The notes under the pieces: generated by a model
Database searches by the model: none
What the model saw: only the letters and a program-made list of their open reading frames with translations
Told to the model about the DNA's origin: nothing
Shown here: one piece after another, positions 39,016-47,187 of the stretch
How the letters are laid out: the number at the start of each line of letters is the position of its first letter
How positions within the stretch are numbered: the first letter of the stretch is position 1
Source: Psychroserpens sp041224425
GTDB lineage: Bacteria; Bacteroidota; Bacteroidia; Flavobacteriales; Flavobacteriaceae
DNA length: 64,000 nucleotides
Assembly (NCBI RefSeq): GCF_041224425.1
Contig: NZ_JBGFGL010000075.1
Coordinates: forward strand, 124,001 to 188,000
Reading direction: 5' to 3'
Translations under genes and position numbers: made by a program

Positions 39016-39471
39016 ATGACGATCTCACCTAGAAAACTTAACACCTATCTTTTGTTTAAATTGCCTTCAGCATACCTTTGTGGTGTCCGTACCAAATCAA
39101 TTAGCGATACGACTTGTGAGGTCACTGTAAAGCACAGATGGATCAATCAAAATCCCTTTAACTCCATGTTCTGGGCGGTTCAAGGTATGGCTGCTGAACT
39201 CACGACAGGAGCTTTGGTCATGTCAAAGATTCAAGCCAGTGGTAAACGCATCTCTATGTTGGTTGCACATAACAATGCTACTTTTACCAAAAAAGCTACA
39301 GGTCGTATTTATTTTAGTTGTGATCAAGGGCAAGCTGTTGATGAAGCCATTGGTAAAGCTATCGCCACAGGTGAAGGGCAGACCGTTATTCTGAATTCAA
39401 AAGGATTTAATTCGGAAGGCGTTCAGGTATCGGATTTCAATTTTGAATGGACCTTAAAGTTGAAGACTTGA
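39016..39471 (+). CDS. DUF4442 hot-dog-fold protein
   Basis: A 151-residue cytoplasmic protein that fits the DUF4442 family, a hot-dog-fold relative of acyl-CoA thioesterases. Family features are the N-terminal LNTYLLFKLPSAYLCGVRT, a central NPFNSMFWAVQGMAAELTTG (the hot-dog helix, with the acidic residue where thioesterases hold a catalytic one) and a strand-rich second half. Activity is unproven. The AIM24-family gene follows after 72 bp in the same direction, so they may share the upstream -7 box. Confidence 0.83.
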   Translation: MTISPRKLNTYLLFKLPSAYLCGVRTKSISDTTCEVTVKHRWINQNPFNSMFWAVQGMAAELTTGALVMSKIQASGKRISMLVAHNNATFTKKATGRIYFSCDQGQAVDEAIGKAIATGEGQTVILNSKGFNSEGVQVSDFNFEWTLKLKT

Positions 39472-39543
39472 TTTTAGTTGAAATCTGTAACAAAACATAA
39501 AATAATTCAACCAATAAACAAATCAACCTTTAAATATAAAAAC

Positions 39544-40344
39544 ATGACATCACACGAAATAGATTACAGAATTTACGGCGAAGAAATGCAATTTGTCGAA
39601 ATTGAATTAGATCCTCAAGAAGGTGTTGTTGCTGAAGCTGGAAGTTTTATGATGATGGATGACGGCATTAAAATGGAAACCATTTTTGGCGATGGCTCTC
39701 AAAAGGATACGGGTTTCTTCGGAAAGATTTTAGGTGCCGGAAAGCGTATCCTCACAGGAGAAAGTTTATTTATGACCGCTTTTTACAATGACCTTACGGG
39801 AAAACGGAATGTGTCTTTTGCCTCGCCTTATCCTGGAAAAATCATTCCTATCGATTTAACCGAATTTCAAGGGAAATTTATTTGTCAAAAGGATGCTTTT
39901 TTATGTGCTGCGAAAGGTGTCAGTATTGGCATTGAGTTTTCAAAAAAATTAGGACGTGGTTTATTTGGAGGTGAAGGTTTTATCATGCAAAAACTGGAAG
40001 GCGACGGCATGGCCTTCGTACATGCAGGAGGAACGATGGCTAAAAAGGTGTTGCAAGCTGGAGAAACCATGAAAGTTGATACTGGCTGTTTGGTCGGATT
40101 TACGCAAGGCGTTGATTACGATATCGAATTTGTTGGTGGCATCAAAAATACCATCTTTGGAGGTGAAGGACTCTTCTTTGCCAAATTGCAAGGTCCTGGA
40201 ACTGTATATATACAATCCTTACCGTTTAGTCGATTGGCTGGACGTGTGTTGGCTTCTGCACCACAACGTGGTGGAAAGGACAAAGGGGAAGGCAGTATCC
40301 TTGGAGGTTTAGGCGATTTATTGGATGGTGATAATAGGTTTTAG
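39544..40344 (+). CDS. AIM24/TIGR00266-family protein
   Basis: A 266-residue protein of the AIM24 (TIGR00266) family, with DYRIYGEEMQFVEIELDPQEGVVAEAGSFMMMDDG (read in parts), GKILGAGKRILTGESLFMTAF, LCAAKGVSIGIEF and a glycine-rich DKGEGSILGGLGDLLDG tail. The fold is a double-stranded beta-helix-like barrel. Function in bacteria is unknown; fungal AIM24 is mitochondrial. I chose ATG 39544 because the frame upstream opens only at a TTG and adds a non-conserved basic stretch. It is likely co-transcribed with the DUF4442 gene 72 bp upstream. Confidence 0.88.
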   Translation: MTSHEIDYRIYGEEMQFVEIELDPQEGVVAEAGSFMMMDDGIKMETIFGDGSQKDTGFFGKILGAGKRILTGESLFMTAFYNDLTGKRNVSFASPYPGKIIPIDLTEFQGKFICQKDAFLCAAKGVSIGIEFSKKLGRGLFGGEGFIMQKLEGDGMAFVHAGGTMAKKVLQAGETMKVDTGCLVGFTQGVDYDIEFVGGIKNTIFGGEGLFFAKLQGPGTVYIQSLPFSRLAGRVLASAPQRGGKDKGEGSILGGLGDLLDGDNRF

Positions 40345-40430
40345 GTACTAAGCTTTTCAGCTTAAAAATAATTGTGTGTAAATCTAACATTCATTTCTTT
40401 ATATTGTACTTTCAATAAAATTCTAATTTC

Positions 40431-42986
40431 ATGAGATCATTGTTGCTTTCAGTATTATTATCATTTGCTTTTCTAATTGGAAATGCGCAAACTGTTGATA
40501 TTCCTGATGGATGGTTTGAATACGCCCTGCTAAACACATCTTGTGCTGACTTCGATGGTGATGGTATTGCAGATTCTAATGTTGATATTAATAATGATGG
40601 ATTAGTTCAAATTTCTGAAGCTGAGAGTGTAATAGGTCTTTTTTTAGATGAAATCGATGCTATGACACTTGAAGGGCTTCAATATTTTACCAATCTGAGA
40701 TATTTTGAAGGGTATTTCCCTGAAATAGAGAGCCTAGACCTTACAGCTCATGTTTACCTCGAAGAGCTTCAGATTTATAATTGTTTTGTATTAAATGATT
40801 TTAATATATCTGGTTTGACAAATTTAGAAACATTGACAATTTATGGAGCGTATGTGTTGAATGAACTGGATTTAACAGGGTTTGTTAACCTGGAAAATTT
40901 AACATGTTATAATTTACGCGAAGTAACTAGTCTAGATTTCTCTGAACTAATTAATTTAGTGAATTTGACCGTTTTTGAAGTTCAATCTCTGACGAGTCTA
41001 AACTTTAGTGGACTTACAAATTTGGAAAACTTAGATTTATATGGATATAACGACCTATTAATTGATATAGATTTAAGTGGATTAATTAGTTTAGATCATT
41101 TAGTTATTAATTTATTTGGAGAATTGTCTAGTTTGGATTTAAGTGGACTTATTAACTTGGAGTTCATAAATCTTAATGATTGTACTGGATTACCGAGCTT
41201 GGATTTTTCCGATCTTATTAATTTAAAATATGCACACCTTAGTGGTTGTAGCGCACTATCAGCTATTGATTTGACCGGAATTGATAATTTGTTATATCTA
41301 AATGTTTCTTATGATGATAGTTTGACTAATATTGATCTGACAGAACTGGAAAATCTTTCAACATTTAACGCCTACAGTTCTAGTTTTTCTAATCTAGATA
41401 TGAGTCAGAATTACAATTTAGAATCACTAGGCCTAGGTAACTCTATTAATTTACAATATTTGAATATTAAAAACGGAATAGAAGGTAGTACAGTTATTTC
41501 AAATTGCAATAATCTTGAGTTTATTTGTGTTGATGAGAATGAATTTGGAACGATTCAATATTTAGTAGATTTTTATGATATTCCTAATTGTGAGGTTAAT
41601 ACATATTGTTCTTTTACTCCAGGAGGTGAGGTTTACTATGTAGAAGGTCAAAATAAAGTTGATGTGAATGCTGATGGTTGTAATGGTGACGATTATATAT
41701 ATCCAAACATGAATTTCGGTATGTCTAATGGAGTTGATAGTAGTACTTATATTGCGGATGTATCAGGAAATTATAGCATTCCAGTTTCAGAGGGAATTCT
41801 TACATTGACTGCTAATTTGGAAAATCAAAATTACTTTAGTGTATATCCAAATAGTCTTTTAGTCAATTTTCCTTCAGACGTTAGCCCTTATATTCAGGAT
41901 TTTTGTATTACTCCAAATGATGTGCATAATGATTTAGAGGTTTTTGTGTTGCCAGTAAATGAAGCTATTCCTGGTTTCGAGTCGTTTTATAGAATTGTTT
42001 ACCGTAATAAGGGAAACACAAGTTTATCAGGTACAGTCGAATTTAATTATGGGTCAAACTCCAATGTGATCCAGCTATTATCTGCGTTACCTTCAAATGA
42101 TTCAGAAATTGATAACGTGTTATCTTGGAGCTTCTCCAATCTAGCACCTTTTGAATCTAGACAGATTAATCTAGAGTTTCTTTTAAATACGCCAACAGAT
42201 CCATTATTTCCTTTAAATGCGAATGATGAACTCGGGTTTATTGCTAAAGTATTTCCAATAAGTAATGATGACACGCCAAGTGATAACACATTTGAGTTTA
42301 AACAAACTGTAGTCAATTCTTTTGACCCAAATGATATTACCTGTTTGGAAGGCGAATGGATTGCTCCCGAGTATGTGGGTGAATATGTGCACTATTTGGT
42401 GCGTTTTGAAAATTTGGGTACTGCAAATGCTATTAATGTCGTTGTAAAAAATCCAATTGATGCTTCAAAATTTGATGTCAACACTTTGATTCCCTTAGAC
42501 GGAAGTCATAATTTCTACACTAGAATCAATGCTAACAATGATATAGAGTTTATCTTCGAGAACATTAATTTACCTTTTGATGATGCCAATAATGATGGTT
42601 ATGTAGTTTATAAAATCAAAACATTAAATAGTTTGGTGCTAGGAGACGAGTTTGATAACCAAGCAGAAATCTACTTTGATTTTAATGCGCCTGTTATCAC
42701 TAATGAATATACCACTGTCGTATCTGAGGATGGGTTAGGTGTAAGTGATTATGTTCGTAATCAAATCAAACTACATCCAAACCCTGTAAAGAATATACTG
42801 ACCTTGAAAAGTGTCAAGATATTAAAAAAAGGAGTGGTTTATGACATGAATGGACGAGTTGTTTACGAGTCAATTTTTGGTGCCTCAGAAAACCAATTAG
42901 ACTTAACTGCATTGATGCCAGGTATGTATTTCGTTGAGGTTGCATCAGGAAATCAAAGCGATATATTCAAGATTATAAAAATATAA
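40431..42986 (+). CDS. Large T9SS-exported leucine-rich-repeat protein
   Basis: An 851-residue secreted protein. A signal peptide (LLLSVLLSFAFLIGNAQ) precedes a region with GDGIADSNVDINNDG, a calcium-type DxNxDG loop, then a leucine-rich array (about 65-365) of about 20-residue units such as LTNLENLDLYGYNDLLIDI and LINLEFINLNDCTGLPSLDF. Residues about 395-770 contain a beta-rich middle and a DUF11-like/DUF7619-type domain with SFDPNDITCLEGEW. The last 77 residues (775-851), with KLHPNPVKNILTLKS and LMPGMYFVEVASG, are a type A T9SS sorting domain. It should be cell-surface attached or released by type IX secretion. Confidence 0.92.
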   Translation: MRSLLLSVLLSFAFLIGNAQTVDIPDGWFEYALLNTSCADFDGDGIADSNVDINNDGLVQISEAESVIGLFLDEIDAMTLEGLQYFTNLRYFEGYFPEIESLDLTAHVYLEELQIYNCFVLNDFNISGLTNLETLTIYGAYVLNELDLTGFVNLENLTCYNLREVTSLDFSELINLVNLTVFEVQSLTSLNFSGLTNLENLDLYGYNDLLIDIDLSGLISLDHLVINLFGELSSLDLSGLINLEFINLNDCTGLPSLDFSDLINLKYAHLSGCSALSAIDLTGIDNLLYLNVSYDDSLTNIDLTELENLSTFNAYSSSFSNLDMSQNYNLESLGLGNSINLQYLNIKNGIEGSTVISNCNNLEFICVDENEFGTIQYLVDFYDIPNCEVNTYCSFTPGGEVYYVEGQNKVDVNADGCNGDDYIYPNMNFGMSNGVDSSTYIADVSGNYSIPVSEGILTLTANLENQNYFSVYPNSLLVNFPSDVSPYIQDFCITPNDVHNDLEVFVLPVNEAIPGFESFYRIVYRNKGNTSLSGTVEFNYGSNSNVIQLLSALPSNDSEIDNVLSWSFSNLAPFESRQINLEFLLNTPTDPLFPLNANDELGFIAKVFPISNDDTPSDNTFEFKQTVVNSFDPNDITCLEGEWIAPEYVGEYVHYLVRFENLGTANAINVVVKNPIDASKFDVNTLIPLDGSHNFYTRINANNDIEFIFENINLPFDDANNDGYVVYKIKTLNSLVLGDEFDNQAEIYFDFNAPVITNEYTTVVSEDGLGVSDYVRNQIKLHPNPVKNILTLKSVKILKKGVVYDMNGRVVYESIFGASENQLDLTALMPGMYFVEVASGNQSDIFKIIKI

Positions 42987-42994
42987 CTAGTTAT
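42981..42994. other. 14-bp palindrome over the stop of the LRR gene
   Basis: TATAACTAGTTATA is a perfect palindrome spanning the stop codon (TAA at 42984-42986), followed by a T-rich stretch. A loop-less palindrome is a poor terminator, so its role is unclear. Confidence 0.4.
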
Positions 42995-43084
42995 AACTTT
43001 GTCTTTTTAAAGCTTATTTAGGTTTTAACATACTTTTAGCTGTTAAAATTCAGACTGTTTTTAAGAAGCAATCATTTTTTTTAC

Positions 43085-43092
43085 TACATTTA
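43085..43092 (+). promoter_or_regulatory. Possible -7 box of the 65-residue gene
   Basis: TACATTTA is one mismatch from TAnnTTTG. The leader to the ATG would be about 60 nt, longer than for most genes here. Confidence 0.4.
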
Positions 43093-43159
43093 GAAAAGTT
43101 ACAATTAAAAATTATTGCTTATATAACAAATCTACTTAAACCCTAAACCCAATTAAAAA

Positions 43160-43357
43160 ATGGCAAGAGCAATGTTTGAGTACACCAAAACTGTACTTAA
43201 TAAAGTTAGCTTCGATGCTAATCTGTTCTGCAAGGAATTACAAAAAGCACTTCAACGCTTGTTACCATACGAGATTGAAGAGTTAAAGATTTTTATCAAA
43301 TCCTTGATTTTACAGAACCCAGATTTAAATCAATGTTTAATACTTTTAAAACCATAG
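43160..43357 (+). CDS. Small helical protein, 65 residues
   Basis: A 65-residue soluble protein, MARAMFEYTKTVLNKVSF then DANLFCKELQKALQRLL and PYEIEELKIFIKSL. It has three predicted amphipathic helices, a single cysteine and no signal or membrane segment. I recognise no named domain. Its isolation between a promoter-like box and a strong bidirectional terminator, and ordinary codon use, argue for a real gene. A small protein with strong terminator and compact helices could be a regulator or a binding partner of a larger complex, but nothing shows which. Confidence 0.72.
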   Translation: MARAMFEYTKTVLNKVSFDANLFCKELQKALQRLLPYEIEELKIFIKSLILQNPDLNQCLILLKP

Positions 43358-43386
43358 AAAAAAGCGACTTACGAGTCGCTTTTTTT
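43358..43386. terminator. Bidirectional terminator between the 65-residue gene and oxyR
   Basis: AAAAAAGCGACT, a TACG loop, then AGTCGCTTTTTT. The A and T tracts make it functional on both strands; it sits between two convergent genes. Confidence 0.85.
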
Positions 43387-43408
43387 ATGAATTATTGTAA
43401 TACTTATG

Positions 43409-44350
43409 TTACTGTTTTGGTAGCGGACTAATAATCTTTACGTTTTGAAAGGCAATGGCACCGCGAATGATTCCAGAAATCACATTGTGTAAAGCATCAA
43501 TAATCTGCATTTTTAATTCGTTCTTATGATAAATCACGCTCACTTCTCGTGCAGGAGAAGGATCTGTAAAGTGTCGTAATCGTTCCTTTTGCTTATCACT
43601 CAATTCTATAGTGTGTAAATATGGTAAAAGCGTCATGCCCAAACCTTCATTAGACAGTTTTATCAAGGTTTCAATACTACCACTTTCCAATTGAAATGTA
43701 TCTTCTAAATTGTTATTGATATTCTTGCATAGATTGATCACACCATCCCTAAAACAATGTCCATCTTCCAATAATAGCATATTGTCGGTGTCAAGATCTG
43801 AGGCTTCTATTTTCTGCTTTCCGAAAAGAACGTGATCATTTGGAACATAGGCTACAAATGGCTCATAGTACAATACACGTTCTTTAATTGTATCTAATTC
43901 AAGAGGTGTAGCAACGATGGCAGCATCTAAATGCCCATCATTAATTCGGGTGATGATTTCCTCTGTGGTATGCTCTTCTATTTTTAATTTAACTTTTGGA
44001 TATTTTTTTATGAAGGCTTTCAAGAACATTGGCAAAAGTGTCGGCATGATGGTTGGAATGATTCCCAATTTGAATTGTCCGCCAATAAATCCCTTTTGTT
44101 GATCAACGATATCTTGAATACGATCAGATTCATCTACAATATTTCGGGCTTGAAGCACTATTTTTCTACCAACGTCAGTTAATTCAATAGGCTTTTTACT
44201 TCTATCGAATATCATTACATCAAGTTCGTCTTCAAGTTTTTGTATCTGTGTACTTAAAGTCGGTTGGGTAACGAAACACTTTTCAGCAGCTTTTGTGAAA
44301 TTTTTATGTTCGGCTATGGCTAATACATAGTGTAATTGAGTTATGGTCAT
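43409..44350 (-). CDS. oxyR: Peroxide-sensing LysR-type regulator OxyR
   Basis: A 313-residue LysR-family regulator with an N-terminal winged helix (LHYVLAIAEHKNFTKAAEKCF, TQPTLSTQIQKLEDEL) and an effector domain. The peroxide-sensing cysteines are C199 and C208 in LLEDGHCFRDGVINLCKN, the same positions and spacing as E. coli OxyR. This assigns it as OxyR rather than another LysR protein. Oxidation would form the C199-C208 disulfide and activate target genes. It diverges from dps across a 122-bp spacer with tandem repeats, a classical arrangement for OxyR control. Confidence 0.94.
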   Translation of the reverse strand: MTITQLHYVLAIAEHKNFTKAAEKCFVTQPTLSTQIQKLEDELDVMIFDRSKKPIELTDVGRKIVLQARNIVDESDRIQDIVDQQKGFIGGQFKLGIIPTIMPTLLPMFLKAFIKKYPKVKLKIEEHTTEEIITRINDGHLDAAIVATPLELDTIKERVLYYEPFVAYVPNDHVLFGKQKIEASDLDTDNMLLLEDGHCFRDGVINLCKNINNNLEDTFQLESGSIETLIKLSNEGLGMTLLPYLHTIELSDKQKERLRHFTDPSPAREVSVIYHKNELKMQIIDALHNVISGIIRGAIAFQNVKIISPLPKQ

Positions 44351-44374
44351 ATTGATTTATTTAGGCTATAAAAA

Positions 44375-44400
44375 TATAAAAACTATTTATAAAAACTATT
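44375..44400. repeat. Tandem 13-bp repeats between oxyR and dps
   Basis: Two perfect copies of TATAAAAACTATT (44375-44387, 44388-44400) lie in the oxyR-dps spacer, preceded by a partial copy CTATAAAAA. They could be an OxyR operator or a duplicated oxyR promoter box: the minus strand reads TAGTTTTTATA twice. Confidence 0.75.
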
Positions 44401-44410
44401 ACATATTAAG

Positions 44411-44421
44411 GTTATTATAAC
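44411..44421. promoter_or_regulatory. Palindrome GTTATTATAAC in the oxyR-dps spacer
   Basis: An 11-bp perfect palindrome next to the tandem repeats and just before the possible dps -7 box, a position suited to an operator. Confidence 0.45.
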
Positions 44422-44422
44422 G

Positions 44423-44430
44423 TAAATTTA
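44423..44430 (+). promoter_or_regulatory. Possible -7 box of dps
   Basis: TAAATTTA, one mismatch from TAnnTTTG, 42 bp upstream of the dps ATG and next to the palindrome. Confidence 0.35.
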
Positions 44431-44472
44431 TACTGAAATTAATAAGACAACAATAACATAACAAAATCAATT

Positions 44473-44952
44473 ATGACATTAAATAGCATAGGGCTGGAAA
44501 CCCAAAACACAAAAACAATAGCTAATGATCTCAACGGTTTATTGGCTAATTTTCAAATTTATTATCAAAATTTACGAGGCATCCATTGGAATATTAAAGG
44601 AAAGGCTTTCTTTGATTTACATGCTAAATTTGAAGAACTGTATACCGATGCCAATATGAAAGTAGATGAAATAGCAGAGCGAATTCTAACCCTTGGCGGA
44701 ACACCGTTGCACACCTTTGATGATTATATCAAAGCTGCTAAAGTTCCTGTTGGAAAGAATATTTCTCAAGATGAAAAAGCAGTACGTTTAATTGTAGATT
44801 CACTAACTGAACTTTTAAAAATTGAGCGTCAAATTCTTGAGGTTTCAGACGAAGCCAGTGATGAGGGCACAAACGCCATGATGAGTGATTTCATTACCGA
44901 ACAGGAAAAAACTGTTTGGATGATGAAAGCTTGGTTAGGCGAACGTGTATAA
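44473..44952 (+). CDS. dps: Dps-family ferroxidase/DNA-protection protein
   Basis: Dps forms a 12-subunit shell that stores iron and protects DNA from hydroxyl radicals, using peroxide to oxidise Fe(II). The intersubunit ferroxidase site is intact: H38 in RGIHWNIKG, H50 in FFDLHAKFEELY, D65 and E69 in NMKVDEIAERI. The spacing equals that of E. coli Dps. At 159 residues the length is standard, with a short N-terminal tail lacking a lysine-rich DNA-binding extension. It diverges from oxyR and ends at its own terminator, so it should be peroxide-inducible. Confidence 0.96.
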   Translation: MTLNSIGLETQNTKTIANDLNGLLANFQIYYQNLRGIHWNIKGKAFFDLHAKFEELYTDANMKVDEIAERILTLGGTPLHTFDDYIKAAKVPVGKNISQDEKAVRLIVDSLTELLKIERQILEVSDEASDEGTNAMMSDFITEQEKTVWMMKAWLGERV

Positions 44953-44970
44953 CGATAAAATTGCTGTAAT

Positions 44971-45010
44971 AAAAAGCCCTTCAGAACAATCTGAAGGGCT
45001 TTTGGTTTTA
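44971..45010. terminator. Bidirectional terminator between dps and the Kazal lipoprotein
   Basis: AAAAGCCCTTCAG (44972-44984), loop AACAAT, CTGAAGGGCTTTT (44991-45003). A and T tracts flank it; it lies between two convergent genes. Confidence 0.85.
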
Positions 45011-45025
45011 TTTAAATCAACGTTA

Positions 45026-46483
45026 TTAGTCGCAACTAAGGACTATATTATTTCCTGCAGGATTATTGGAGCTAGTTACCAATAAGCTATTAATTAAATT
45101 ACAATCCAAAAAGTTCCATTCATCATTAAAGTTTCCTATTTCAGCAGAAATGCTTACGACAGGATAACCATTATTACTCATGAAAATAGACCAACTGCCT
45201 ACAGTAGAAAGACCAGAACCTGTAATGCCTACACTACCATCGGAGTTAAATTCATAAACCACATTTCCGTTCACGGTCCATGGACATTCAAAAAGGATGG
45301 CTAAAACAGCATCTGTAGTACATTCGGATGTATTTCCTGAGCAATCTATAAAATCAGTTTCCGTGAATCCTTCACATTCAGCAAAACATGGGTTTGGAAA
45401 CGTTCGAATAATGAGTTGACCTTCAATCTCGACTTCAACACAAACAGGATTTAGAGGTAGATTTTCACATTCAATACAAGGATTATTTGTATTGCAATCT
45501 ACAAAATCAGCAGATGTGAAACCTTCACATTCTGCGTAACATGCATTTTGAAATTCGATAACATCGACACCACCAAAAGGATTTTCTATTTCAACACAAA
45601 CAGGATTGTAAACATCAGGACATTCGCAACTACCTACAACTTCACCATAGCAGTCTTCCAACAAATCAATAAAATCATTTTCATTGTTAATACTCACTAC
45701 GTTTCCTTCGGAATTGGTAACATCAAATGGATAGACAAAATCAAAATAGAAAGCATTGTAAAGTGCATTGTTCAGCTCTTCTTGTGAGTTTACGGTTATG
45801 GTTTGATTTTGATCTGTAATTACCGTTAATGGAAAATTAAAGGTAAAGCAATCGTTACTAGTGTTGTTATTGTAATCTTGCTGACAGTCGTCAATAAAAT
45901 CTGATTCCTGGAAACCATCACAGAAAGCGTAACATGCATTTGGATAGGTAATCACAAAGCTAACACCAGCTGGATCTGTAATTTCAATACAAACAGGATC
46001 GAATTCTTGAGTACAATTGCAATTGTCTTGCATTTCCCAATTCAGGCTTTCCAATAGTTCAAGAAATTCATCTTCATTATTAATGGTAATGACAATGATA
46101 GAATCGGTAGCTGCATCATAGATTTCAACATCAAATGGAAATTCAATACCGTTGATGTATAATTCATTAGTGGAGTTAATCATGATACTGATCAATTCTT
46201 CAAGATCGTTAACGGTTACAGTAGTCCCATTGTTGAAAGATAGATTTAAAGGATAGACAAAATCAAAACCAAAGTCGAATACAATATTCCCTGAAGGGTT
46301 TGCCGATGGAATCACATCTCCTTGGCTATTAAATTGTTGTGATAACCTGTTTAAAGATTCAGTAATAGCTTGACTTTGTTGAATGTCTTGATTTTCTGAG
46401 ACAGATTCATTGTTTGAACAGGCTGTAAGAAATCCTGCAAATAGAACAACACTGAAAAGAAATAATTTAAAATGTTTCATCAT
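45026..46483 (-). CDS. Lipoprotein with three Kazal-like modules
   Basis: A 485-residue lipoprotein (signal SVVLFAGFLTAC, cysteine 22). Three cysteine-rich modules occupy 155-200, 286-330 and 336-381. Each has the Kazal-like order C-x-C, PVC, then a hydrophobic strand, N-x-C-[YF]-A-x-C and a final cysteine, for example DPVCIEITD and NACYAFCDGF. Between and before them lie beta segments that share a pattern (FDFVYPLNLS, IEFPFDVEIY, FNFPLTVITD, FDFVYPFDVT at 73, 114, 215 and 248). The C-terminal part (386-485) looks like a lipocalin-type domain. Kazal domains inhibit serine proteases in eukaryotes; the function here is unproven. It faces an ECF sigma unit. Confidence 0.85.
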   Translation of the reverse strand: MMKHFKLFLFSVVLFAGFLTACSNNESVSENQDIQQSQAITESLNRLSQQFNSQGDVIPSANPSGNIVFDFGFDFVYPLNLSFNNGTTVTVNDLEELISIMINSTNELYINGIEFPFDVEIYDAATDSIIVITINNEDEFLELLESLNWEMQDNCNCTQEFDPVCIEITDPAGVSFVITYPNACYAFCDGFQESDFIDDCQQDYNNNTSNDCFTFNFPLTVITDQNQTITVNSQEELNNALYNAFYFDFVYPFDVTNSEGNVVSINNENDFIDLLEDCYGEVVGSCECPDVYNPVCVEIENPFGGVDVIEFQNACYAECEGFTSADFVDCNTNNPCIECENLPLNPVCVEVEIEGQLIIRTFPNPCFAECEGFTETDFIDCSGNTSECTTDAVLAILFECPWTVNGNVVYEFNSDGSVGITGSGLSTVGSWSIFMSNNGYPVVSISAEIGNFNDEWNFLDCNLINSLLVTSSNNPAGNNIVLSCD

Positions 46484-46579
46484 AGAATTTTTTGAGTTAA
46501 TGTGTTTTTTGGCGATTAATCATTACTAAGACAACACGCTAAAAAAATACCCTACTTTTTTACTCAATTTTTTTTTATT

Positions 46580-46587
46580 TAGTTTTG
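46580..46587 (+). promoter_or_regulatory. -7 box of the sigma/FecR/receptor unit
   Basis: TAGTTTTG matches TAnnTTTG perfectly, in a T-rich region 27 bp before the sigma-factor ATG. Confidence 0.5.
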
Positions 46588-46614
46588 GGACCACTGCTTT
46601 AGCTAATCATAGTT

Positions 46615-47127
46615 ATGTCAAAACATCAGGAAACCATTTGCAACGCCAATACATTTAAAGCCTTGTATCAAAAGTATGCAAAAGATTTAAGACGCTTTCT
46701 TTTTTTTAAGACCCAGGATATGGATAAAGCTGAAGATGTCCTTCAGGATACATTTGTTAAGCTTTGGGAAAACTGTAATAAAGTTGATATAGAAAAGGTA
46801 AGAAGTTATTTGTATACTGTGGCTTCCAATACATTTTTGAATGTCGTAAAGCACGAAAAAGTGGTTCGTAATTATCAAGAGAACACTTCAGGTCAACATT
46901 CCAATGAATCTCCAGAGTTTATTATGATTGAGAACGAATTTATGGAAAAACTCGAACAAACAATCGAGGCTTTACCTGAAAAACAAAAAGAGGTGTTTTT
47001 ACTTAGCCGAATAGAAAAAAAGACCTATAAGGAAATTGCTGATCAAATTGGTATTTCAGTTAAGGCTGTAGAAAAAAGAATGCATTTGGCACTGTTGGTC
47101 ATGCGTGAAAAAATTGGAGACATATAA
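46615..47127 (+). CDS. ECF RNA polymerase sigma factor (FecI-like)
   Basis: A 170-residue sigma-70 factor of the extracytoplasmic-function class. Region 2 has LYQKYAKDLRRFLFFK and DVLQDTFVKLWENC, and SYLYTVASNTFLNVVKHEK; region 4 has ALPEKQKEVFLLSRIEKKTYKEIA and the helix-turn-helix ISVKAVEKRMHLALLVMR. In Bacteroidota such factors pair with a FecR anti-sigma and a TonB receptor, exactly the next two genes. Signalling from receptor through FecR to this sigma is the inferred pathway. The 60-bp gap to fecR is larger than the following overlap. Confidence 0.95.
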   Translation: MSKHQETICNANTFKALYQKYAKDLRRFLFFKTQDMDKAEDVLQDTFVKLWENCNKVDIEKVRSYLYTVASNTFLNVVKHEKVVRNYQENTSGQHSNESPEFIMIENEFMEKLEQTIEALPEKQKEVFLLSRIEKKTYKEIADQIGISVKAVEKRMHLALLVMREKIGDI

Positions 47128-47187
47128 TTTTTTTAAAATAAAAGTAGGGTATTAGAAACTTCGGTTGTCTAATTAGTAGTTTTAGGT

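Noticed and set aside
47177..47184. TAGTTTTA as a promoter of the FecR gene
   Set aside because: The box lies directly before the start codon, so transcription would begin inside the coding sequence.
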